A stretch of DNA of 64,000 nucleotides from Micromonospora echinospora (GTDB lineage: Bacteria > Actinomycetota > Actinomycetes > Mycobacteriales > Micromonosporaceae), in contig NZ_JACHJC010000001.1 in assembly GCF_014203425.1 (NCBI RefSeq), positions 5,110,001 to 5,174,000 of the forward strand. The letters run 5' to 3'. Below the pieces are notes generated by a model, which was given only the letters and a program-made list of their open reading frames with translations, was not told the DNA's origin and ran no database searches. Shown one piece after another: positions 7,716-15,600 of this stretch (positions within the stretch are counted from its first letter, which is position 1; each line of letters begins with the position of its first letter). The position numbers were made by a program, and so were the translations under genes.

Positions 7716-10538
7716 GTGTTGGTTCAGCAAGAGGAACAGATCACCCGTCTGCGGCGCGTGTTCCACGCGTGCGAAGAGCAGCAGCGCGGACACGTCGCGC
7801 TGGTCACCGGTGCCGTGGGCAGCGGCAAGACCAGCCTGCTGGAGTCGTTCGGCGAGTGGACGGCCGGCTCCCGCGGGCAGGTGATGAGCGCGACCGGCTC
7901 GCGGGCGGAGCGCGGTCTCCACCTGGGAGTCGTCGGGCAACTGTTCCACAGTGCACGACTCGCCCCGGAGGCCGCCGCCCACGTCGAGAAGCTGCTGCGC
8001 GACGCCACCTCCGCGGTGCCGTTGCCCGAAGTCGGCGGCGAGGCGTCCGACGGAGACCGGGCCTGGGCACCCCTGCTGCACGGCCTCTTCACCACCCTGA
8101 TCGACCTGACGGCCAACGGGCCCCTGGTCCTCCTCGTCGACGACGTGCACCACGCGGACCCGGCCTCGCTGCACTGCCTGCTCTACGTGACCCGACGGCT
8201 GCGCCACGCCCGGATCATGGTCGTGTTCGCGGAGGCGTCGACGCTGCGCCCGCCGCACCCGCTGTTCCGCGCCGAGCTGCTCAGCCAGCCGCACTTCTCC
8301 CGGATCAGCCTGCCACCACTGACCGTCGACGCCGTCGCCCGGCTGGTCGAGGGCGCCGTCGACGACGCCGACACCCGCAGGACCGCGGAACACTACGTCC
8401 GGATGACCGGAGGCAATCCACTGCTCACCCGGGCGCTGCTCGACGAACGGGCCGGTGGCGAGGGCAGCGACCACGACCTTCCGTCCGTCGGTGACGCGTT
8501 CGACCAGGCCGTGCTCGGGTGCCTCTACCGCCACGAGCCCGGGGTACGCCGGGTGGCCCAGGCGCTCGCCGTGCTCGACCGGCCCGCGTCGACCGAACTG
8601 CTCGGCCACCTCCTCGACGTGATGCCCGCGACCACGGTCCCGGCGGTGCGGGTGTTGCGTACCTCGGGTCTGATGGAGTCCGACCAGCTACGCCACTCGC
8701 GTATCCTGCACTCGATCCTCGCTGACATGTCGGCCGACGAGCGGCGCGGCCTGCACCAGCGGGCCGCCGAGGTGCTGCACGACCGCGGCGCCGAGGCGAG
8801 CGTGGTGGCCGAGCACCTCGTGGCCGCCGGTGCGACGGTGGCCGGCTGGCGGGTGCCGGTGCTCCAGGACGCCGCCGGTCACGCGCTCTCGTCCGGCCGG
8901 CCCGACGTGGCGGCAGCCTGCCTGCGGCTGCTCGCCAGCGCGCCGGTGGACGAGCGGCAACGCACCGCCACCACCGAGATGCTGGTGAATGCCCGCTGGC
9001 AGCTCAACCCGTTGACGGTGAACGGGCAGCTGACGGAGCTGGTGCAGACGGCGCGGGCCGCCGGCTGGTCCACCGATGCGAGCCTCTCCGCCGTGCCGTA
9101 CCTGCTCTGGCAGGGCCGCGTCGACGAGGCTGCCGAGGCCGTCGGCGGCTTCTCGGCGGACGAGGAGCAGGCTCCGGCCACCCCGCCCGGCCGCCTGCGG
9201 ATCATGCAGCTTCTGGTCTCCCTCTCCCACCCGGACCACCTGGCGAGCGTGCGGCAGACCCCGGCCACCTGGAGCCGCGCGGCCGGCGCCCCGACCACCG
9301 TCAGCCCGCTCCTGCAGGCGGTCACGGTGCTCGGCACCGCGCTGACGCCGACCGCCGACAACGACACGGTGCCGACCGCCGAGCAGATCCTGCAGCGCCA
9401 CCACACGGACGACGGCGCCCTCGGCCTGCTGACCGCGCCCCTGCTGGCGCTGCTCTGGGCCGGCCGGTCGGACCGGGCCGCGGTCTGGGGCGACGTGCTG
9501 CTCGACCGGCCGGTGGTTCAGCACGCGCCGGGCTGGCGGGCGGTGATCCGGGCGATCCGGGCGGAGGCGGCCCTGCGCGTCGGCGATCTGCCCGGTGCCG
9601 AGCACCACGCCCGCGCGGCCCTGGAGGACATGCCAGCCCCCGCCTGGGGAGTGGCGATCGCCGGACCGCTGTCTACCCTGATCGCGTCCGCAACGGAGTC
9701 GGGCCGGTTCGCCGAGGCCGACCGGTGGCTGGCCCACCCGACCCCGCCCGGCATGTTCCGCACCCCATTGGGCCTGCACTACCTGGCCGCACGCGGCCGG
9801 CACCACCTGGCCGTACGCCGGCCGCACGCCGCCACCACCGACCTACGGCGCTGCGGCGAGCTGATGCGCACGTGGGGGATCGACGCGGCCGGACTGGTGC
9901 CGTGGCGGCTGGAGCTGGCCCGGGTGCAGCTCAGCGTCGGCAACAAGACGCAGGCCATGCAGCTCCTGCAGGAGCAACTGCGGGTGCCGCACGGGGTCGA
10001 CGACCGGACCCGGGGCCGTACGCTGCGCCTGCTCGCCACCACCGCCGCCCAGGACCACCGGCGCAAGCTGCTCTCCGAGGCGGTCAGCCTGCTCCAGTCC
10101 AGCGGCGACCGGTTGGAGCTCGTCCGCGCCCTCGGCGACACCGGTCAGACGCTACAGCGCGCCGGAGACTCCGCCCGCGCCCGGCTGCTCGTCCGCCGCG
10201 CCTACCAGCTCGCGCAGGACTGCGGGGCGTCGGTGCTGGCTCAGCGGCTGATCCGCCGGGAGCCGGGCAGTGGACTGCCGGCGTACCCGGCCGCCGCCGA
10301 ACTCCAGGAACCGGACGACGGGCTGAGCGACGCCGAGCGGCGCGTTGCCGCGCTGGCCGCACACGGCCACACCAACCGCCAGATCTCCAGCAAGCTCTTC
10401 ATCACGGTGAGCACTGTCGAGCAGCACCTGACCCGGGTCTACCGCAAGCTCGACGTGAAGCGCCGGACCGACCTGCCGTCCCGGCTCGTCGTGTACGCCG
10501 AGACGCTGGCCGACGAGACACAGAGCGCCACGTCCTGA
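7716..10538 (+). CDS. LAL-type (large ATP-binding, LuxR family) transcriptional activator 2
   Basis: This 940-residue paralogue of the preceding gene has the same architecture: P-loop GAVGSGKT (about residues 32-39), Walker B LVLLVDDVHHAD (about 136-147), a long helical sensor/oligomerisation region, and a LuxR-type helix-turn-helix at about 868-920 (LSDAERRVAALAAHGHTNRQ ... VYRKLDVKRRTDL). Both proteins share HTNR, KLF, TVS and YRKLDV in the DNA-binding domain, so they may recognise similar sites. Start choice: GTG 7716 follows AAGGAGG and gives a length matching LAL 1, whereas the open frame back to 7296 looks non-coding. The gene ends five bases before a strong hairpin and converges on the ABC-exporter genes. 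The likely role is pathway-specific activation of the PKS operon. Confidence 0.92.
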   Translation: MLVQQEEQITRLRRVFHACEEQQRGHVALVTGAVGSGKTSLLESFGEWTAGSRGQVMSATGSRAERGLHLGVVGQLFHSARLAPEAAAHVEKLLRDATSAVPLPEVGGEASDGDRAWAPLLHGLFTTLIDLTANGPLVLLVDDVHHADPASLHCLLYVTRRLRHARIMVVFAEASTLRPPHPLFRAELLSQPHFSRISLPPLTVDAVARLVEGAVDDADTRRTAEHYVRMTGGNPLLTRALLDERAGGEGSDHDLPSVGDAFDQAVLGCLYRHEPGVRRVAQALAVLDRPASTELLGHLLDVMPATTVPAVRVLRTSGLMESDQLRHSRILHSILADMSADERRGLHQRAAEVLHDRGAEASVVAEHLVAAGATVAGWRVPVLQDAAGHALSSGRPDVAAACLRLLASAPVDERQRTATTEMLVNARWQLNPLTVNGQLTELVQTARAAGWSTDASLSAVPYLLWQGRVDEAAEAVGGFSADEEQAPATPPGRLRIMQLLVSLSHPDHLASVRQTPATWSRAAGAPTTVSPLLQAVTVLGTALTPTADNDTVPTAEQILQRHHTDDGALGLLTAPLLALLWAGRSDRAAVWGDVLLDRPVVQHAPGWRAVIRAIRAEAALRVGDLPGAEHHARAALEDMPAPAWGVAIAGPLSTLIASATESGRFAEADRWLAHPTPPGMFRTPLGLHYLAARGRHHLAVRRPHAATTDLRRCGELMRTWGIDAAGLVPWRLELARVQLSVGNKTQAMQLLQEQLRVPHGVDDRTRGRTLRLLATTAAQDHRRKLLSEAVSLLQSSGDRLELVRALGDTGQTLQRAGDSARARLLVRRAYQLAQDCGASVLAQRLIRREPGSGLPAYPAAAELQEPDDGLSDAERRVAALAAHGHTNRQISSKLFITVSTVEQHLTRVYRKLDVKRRTDLPSRLVVYAETLADETQSATS

Positions 10539-10542
10539 CGGC

Positions 10543-10580
10543 TGTCGCAGGGGCGCGGTGACCACCGGCCCCCTGCGACA
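10543..10580. terminator. Hairpin terminator after LAL 2
   Basis: An 11-bp perfect inverted repeat (10543-10553 with 10570-10580) encloses a second small stem (10556-10560 with 10563-10567). It begins five bases after the LAL 2 stop. There is no T-run, as is common for actinomycete terminators. Confidence 0.75.
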
Positions 10581-10591
10581 CGGGGCGAAAG

Positions 10592-10627
10592 CGAGGGCCC
10601 GAACCGCAGGTGCGGTTCGGGCCCTCG
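10592..10627. terminator. Strong bidirectional hairpin between convergent genes
   Basis: A 17-bp perfect stem (10592-10608 with 10611-10627) has only two bases between its arms. It lies 20 bp from the ABC permease stop and 54 bp from the LAL 2 stop. It can end transcription from either side, and with the previous hairpin isolates the regulators from the long PKS/exporter transcript. Confidence 0.85.
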
Positions 10628-10647
10628 GCGGACCGCGTCCCGGGCGG

Positions 10648-11487
10648 TCAGTCCATGGCGCGACGCATGAAGCCACGCATGCCGATCGCCGAGAACGCCA
10701 CGAAGACCCCGGTGAGGACACACATGCACAGCCAGAGCGGCAGCGACTCGACCCCCGGCGGGCCGACGAGCGACCGGGTCGCCTCGCTGATGTAGGTCAG
10801 CGGGTTCAGCGAACAGATCACCTGGTACCAGCGCAGCGAGTCCAGGCCGAGCAGCGGGAACTGGGTGGCACCGGTGAACATGATCGGGGTCATCACCACG
10901 GTGAACATGATCTGGATGTGCTGCGTGGGCACCAGGGTGCCGAAGGCGAGACCGACCGCCGCGCCGACCAGCGCGCCGATCGCCAACACCCCGACCACCT
11001 TGAGCACCACCGCCCAGGGCCAGGTGACGCCGAGCATGAGCATGCCGACCGGGATCAGCACCACACCGGCGATCAGGCCACGGATGCCCCCGAAAACGAT
11101 CTTCTCCAGCGCCACCAGCGGGGTCGCCATAGGCGCCAGGAGGCGGTCCTCGATCTCCCGGGTGAAGGAGAAGTCCATCATCATCGGCAGCGCGGTGTTC
11201 TCCAGGCCGATCAGGAAGGCGTTCAGCGCGATGACGCCGGGCAGCAGCACGTTGGAGAAGTCGTCGCTGGCGTAGCCCAGGTCGCTGAGCACCTTGCCGA
11301 AGATCAGCAGCATGAACAGCGGCTGGATGAAGACCTGGAGCAGGAAGCCGACCAGCTCCCGGCCGGTGACGAACAGGTCCCGCGAGAGCACCGCGCGGAA
11401 GGTGGCGAGCTGGTCCAGCGCGCGCACCGGCGGCGGCGCCGCGGGCGGTGACGGCGCGGACGGGGGGGCGGGGGCGGTGACGCTCAC
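10648..11487 (-). CDS. ABC exporter permease, DrrB-like (ABC-2 type)
   Basis: This 279-residue membrane protein has about six predicted hydrophobic segments, for example FLLQVFIQPLFMLLIFG, VLLPGVIALNAFLIGL, GLIAGVVLIPVGMLML, VGVLAIGALVGAAVGLAFG, VVMTPIMFTGATQFPLLGL and CMCVLTGVFVAFSAIGM. This is the layout of ABC-2 drug/polyketide exporters. The first 30 residues are Pro/Ala-rich and probably cytoplasmic. Its GTG start overlaps the stop of the ATPase gene by four bases (GTGA), so the two are translationally coupled and form one transporter. In this setting it probably exports the finished polyketide or gives self-resistance. The gene runs into the bidirectional hairpin at 10592-10627. Confidence 0.9.
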   Translation of the reverse strand: MSVTAPAPPSAPSPPAAPPPVRALDQLATFRAVLSRDLFVTGRELVGFLLQVFIQPLFMLLIFGKVLSDLGYASDDFSNVLLPGVIALNAFLIGLENTALPMMMDFSFTREIEDRLLAPMATPLVALEKIVFGGIRGLIAGVVLIPVGMLMLGVTWPWAVVLKVVGVLAIGALVGAAVGLAFGTLVPTQHIQIMFTVVMTPIMFTGATQFPLLGLDSLRWYQVICSLNPLTYISEATRSLVGPPGVESLPLWLCMCVLTGVFVAFSAIGMRGFMRRAMD

Positions 11488-12536
11488 CGAAGTTCCCTTC
11501 CGGTCAGGTGGATGAAGACATCTTCCAGACTGGGCTGGCCGATGTTGAGGTCACGAACCTCGCAACCCAGGTCGGCGAGGATCTTCATCGCCATCGGGAT
11601 GGCGTTGGCCGGCTGACCGCTGGTGTAGACCCGGAAGGACAGGGGGGCGTCCGAGTCGGCGGGCGCGTCCGGGACCGGGGCGGGCGTCGGCATCGCCGGC
11701 ATGCCGGGAAACGCCGGCGCGGCGACGGGCACCTTGGCGGTCATCTTGAAGTGTTCCACCCGCTCCACGTCGGGGATCGCATCGAGCGCGGCCCGCACCT
11801 CCTCGGCGGAGGCGCCGGGGGTCACCACGAGGGTCAGGGTGCTGCTGCCCGGCAGCGTACGGGTCAGCGCGGACGGCGTGTCCATGGTGAGCAGCTTGCC
11901 GTGGTCGACGATGCCGACCCGGTCGCAGAGCTTCTCCGCCTCGTCCATGTCGTGTGTGGTGACCACCACTGTCACGCCGTCCCGTTTCAGCTCGGCGATC
12001 CGGTCGTGCACGAAGAGCCGGGACTGCGGGTCGAGGCCCGCCGACGGCTCGTCGAGGAAGAGCACCCGGGGCGAGTGCATCAGCGCGCGGGCGATCATCG
12101 TCCGCTGGGCGAGGCCGCCTGACAGGAAGTCGGTGCGGTGGTTCGCGAAGTCCTTGAGCCCCATCTGGTCCAGCAACTCGTCCGCCCGCCGGATGCGCTG
12201 CGCCCGGGGCACCCGGTGGTAGGCCGCGTGGAACAGCAGGTTCTGCCGGACGGTCAGCGCCCGGTCCAGGTTCACCCGCTGCGGTACGACCGCCAGCAAC
12301 TGCCGGGCGGCGGCGGGCGAGCCGATCACGTCCGCGCCGCACACCCGGGCCCGGCCCGAGGTGGCCCGCACCCGTGTGGTCAGCACCCCGATCGTCGTCG
12401 TCTTGCCCGCACCGTTCGGCCCGAGCAGGCCGAAGACCTCACCGGCGGCGACGGAGAAACTCAGCCCGTCCACCGCCGGTGGCATATTGGGCTGGTACCG
12501 CTTGACCAGCTCCGTGACCACCACTGCTTCGTCCAC
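11484..12536 (-). CDS. ABC exporter ATPase, DrrA-like
   Basis: This 350-residue cytoplasmic ATPase carries all nucleotide-binding motifs: Walker A GPNGAGKT (39-46), signature LSGGL (138-142, Leu in place of the usual Gln), Walker B LFLDEP (Asp162, Glu163) and the switch His195 (TTHD). The C-terminal third contains the DrrA-type tail (GQPSLEDVFIHLTGRELR), preceded by a Pro/Ala-rich insertion. With the overlapping permease gene it forms a two-component exporter of the daunorubicin-resistance type. GTG 12536 was chosen from the N-terminal match and the GGACGGAG upstream. The 87-nt gap to the last PKS gene contains three CCCCT-like boxes, so the exporter may be read from the PKS transcript and also from its own promoter. 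Confidence 0.93.
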   Translation of the reverse strand: MDEAVVVTELVKRYQPNMPPAVDGLSFSVAAGEVFGLLGPNGAGKTTTIGVLTTRVRATSGRARVCGADVIGSPAAARQLLAVVPQRVNLDRALTVRQNLLFHAAYHRVPRAQRIRRADELLDQMGLKDFANHRTDFLSGGLAQRTMIARALMHSPRVLFLDEPSAGLDPQSRLFVHDRIAELKRDGVTVVVTTHDMDEAEKLCDRVGIVDHGKLLTMDTPSALTRTLPGSSTLTLVVTPGASAEEVRAALDAIPDVERVEHFKMTAKVPVAAPAFPGMPAMPTPAPVPDAPADSDAPLSFRVYTSGQPANAIPMAMKILADLGCEVRDLNIGQPSLEDVFIHLTGRELR

Positions 12537-12580
12537 GTCGTCATGCTCCGTCCTGGAACGTCGGTCCGATAGATGTATGT

Positions 12581-12615
12581 GCGCCGATAGGGGGCGCTAG
12601 GGGCACGCCAGGGGC
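12581..12615 (-). promoter_or_regulatory. Triple CCCCT-like box with small dyad before the ABC genes
   Basis: Read on the minus strand, three boxes follow each other: GCCCCT (12615-12610), GCCCCT (12604-12599) and CCCCCT (12594-12589), spaced 11 and 10 bp, about one helical turn. A 5-bp dyad GCGCC/GGCGC lies at 12581-12597. CCGATAG is directly repeated at 12566 and 12584. The site begins about 50 nt upstream of the ATPase start and may be an activator site for the exporter. Confidence 0.4.
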
Positions 12616-12623
12616 GGAACCGG

Positions 12624-15600
12624 TCACAGGCCCCGCGCGGCCAGCCAGCGCTGGACCGTGCCGGCGAGTTCCGGCCCCCGGTCGGCGACCATGCTGAAGT
12701 GGTCGCCAGCCGCGTCAACAGCCTCGTGCGGGTAGGGCCAGCGCGACCGCCAGCCGTCCGGTTCGCCGTCCCACTCCCCCAGCGGCTCGGTGGCCCGCAC
12801 CAGCAGGGTCGCCGCCGCCATCTCGGTCGGCTGCCAGTCCAGGAACAGCGGCAGGTAGCCCGCCCACGCCGTCGTCCGCCAGTCGTCCATCGGCGTGTAC
12901 GCGGTGTCCCGGTCGATCATCCCGTCGAGAAGCTGCGGCACCCACCCGCCGAGCACCTCGCTGTCGGCCGGGTAGGTGTCCATGAGCACCACCGCGTCCG
13001 GCGGGCGGCCCTGGCGTTCCAGCTCCCCGGCGAGCAGGTTGGCCACCATCGCACCACCGGAGTGACCGGCCACCACGAACGGGCCGGCACCGACGGTACG
13101 TAGCACCGTGTCGGCGTGCACCCGCAGCAGCGCGTCGAGGTCGGCGGGAAGCTCCTCGCCCACGCCGAACCCGGGGTTGGGCAGGGCCCACACGTCACGT
13201 ACGCCCCGGAAGCCGGCGGCCAGCCGGGCGTACTCGTGCGCGCCGGAGAGCAGCGACATCGTGCAGCAGCACACCAACTGCGCCCGGGCGCCGCCCTCGG
13301 CCAGCCGGAGGATCCCGGCCGGGCGGGTGAGCTGCGCCGGCTCGCGGAAGCTGGGGCGGAACTGGGCGAGCTTGACCAGCAGTTCGGCATAGCCGGCCGG
13401 GTCCTCGCGCGCCTTCGGCTGGTTGAACAACCCGCCGAGCAGTCCGCTGCCGGCACTCTCCCCGGCAGGTCCACCGGCGTCGTCCGCGCCGTCCCCGGCC
13501 GCCGCCGCGCCGAGGAGCCGGCCGAGCAGGTGAACGGCCAGCGCCGTAGGGGTGGGGTGGTCGAAGAGCAGGGTCGCCGACAGCTCCACCCCGGTCTCCT
13601 GGCGCAGCGCGTCGCGCAGTTCCAGTGCGGTCAGCGAGTCGAAGCCGAGTTCCAGGAAGTCCCGGTCGGCCTCGACCGCGTTGGGCGAGGCGTGCCCGAG
13701 GACGGTGGCCACCCGCGCCCGGACCAGGTCCAGCAGGATCCGGTGCCGGTCGCCGGCCGGAACGCCGGCCAGCCGCTCACGCAGCGCGCGGGCGGGATCG
13801 GTCGCGGCATCGCCGGCCTCCGGCTCCGCGCCGGCCGTCGCCTCGGGCACGCCGCGCAGTAGCGCGCTGGGCCGTACGGCGGTGAAGGCCGGCACGAACG
13901 CGGGCCAGTCGAGGTCGGCCACGGCCAGTTGGTCGTCGCCGCGGACCAGAGCCTGCCCCAGCGCGGACAGGGCCACGTCGGCGGGCAGCGGCCGGACCCC
14001 CCGGCGGCGCAACTGCGCCGCGTCGGTGATCTCGTCCGCCCAGGGCACCCACGCGACGACGGTGGCCGGGCGGCCGGCGGCACGCCAGCCCGCGGCCAGC
14101 GCCGCCAGCCCGGCGCCCACGGCGGCGGCGACCGCCGCTCCCCCGCTGCCCCAGACGGCGGCCGTCGAGGCGAAGACGACGAACTCGTCGACCGGTAGGC
14201 CGGCGCAGGCCCGCCCGAGCAGTTCCACGGCGGCGGTACGGGCGGCCACGGCGTCGGCCAGGTCGTGCGGGTCCAGCACCGCCACCGGGTCGCCGGCCCC
14301 GTCGGAGTCGGCGACGTGCAGGACGGTGCGGATCTCGCTGCCGGTGGCGGCCAGCCGGTCCAGCACCTCGGGCAGCCCGTCCAGGTCGCCGACGGCGGTG
14401 ACTGTGACGTCCGGGCCGGGCGGGTCGGCATCCGCCACCGGCCCCACGAGGACGAGGTGCGACGCGCCGCGCTCGGCGAGCCAGCGCAGCAGGTGCGGGG
14501 TACGCACCTGCGCGGACCCGTGCACCAGGACCGCGCCGCGGGGCCGCCAGTCCGTATCGGTGGCGCCGGCCGGGGCCCGGCGGAGCCGCCGGGCATACAC
14601 CCCGCCGTTGCGTACCGCCACCTGGTCCTCGTCGCCGCCGGACGCGACGACCCGGGCGAGCGCGGCGAGCGCGACGTCGTCCGGCTCCGCCGGCAGGTCG
14701 ACCAGCCCGCCCCACAGGCGCGGCTGCTCCAGCGCCAGCACCCGGCCCAGGCCCCAGAGGCACGCCCCGGCCACGCCGGGAGCGGCGTCGTGCGCGTCGA
14801 CGGCCACCGCGCCCCGGGTCACGGTCCACATCGGCGTGCCGTTCCCCGCAGCGGCGAGGGCCCGCACCAGCGCGGCCGTCCCGGCGAGCGCGCCGGTTCC
14901 CGCGCCGGCCGCCGGGTCCTCCACCGCCAGCAGCGAGACCACGACCGACCAGGTGCCGTCGGCGAGCGGGGCCCGGACGACAGCGTCCAGGTCGTCTCCG
15001 ACCGTGACCAGCGTCGGGTCCAGGCCCTCGGCGCGCAGCACGGTGAGCACCGCGGTGGCGTCGGTGCCGGCCCCGGCCACCAGCAGGCATCGGCCCGTCG
15101 GCGTGGTACGGGCGGGGGACAGGTCGACGCGTTCCCAGTCGGCGCGGTAGCGCAGCCCGTCCAGCTCCGATCCGCGACGCCGCCGGTCCCGGTAGGAGGC
15201 GAGGGCGGGCAGCACGTCGGCGAGCGCGTCCTGCCGGTCGGCGGGCAGGCCGAGCGCGGCGGCCAGCTCGGCCGGTCGTCCCTGCGCCACGGCCGCCCAG
15301 AACTCCTCGTCCTCTCCGGTAGCGGCGGGCGGGACGAGATCCACTGTGGGCGGGTCCGGCCAGAAACGCTCGCGGTGGAAGGCGTAGGTGGGCAGCTCGA
15401 CGCGCGCGGCGTCGCTGCCGCCGAAGGGAGCCGCCCAGTCGACCCCGGCACCGCGCAGGTCGACCGCGGCCAGCGCGGCGAGCAGCGTGGTCGCCTCCGG
15501 CTGGTCCCGGCGGGCGAGCGGCACGAAGGCCGCCGGTTCCATGTCGGGCAGGCACTCCCGGGCCAGCACGGTCAGGGCGCTGTCGGGGCCGAGTTCCACG

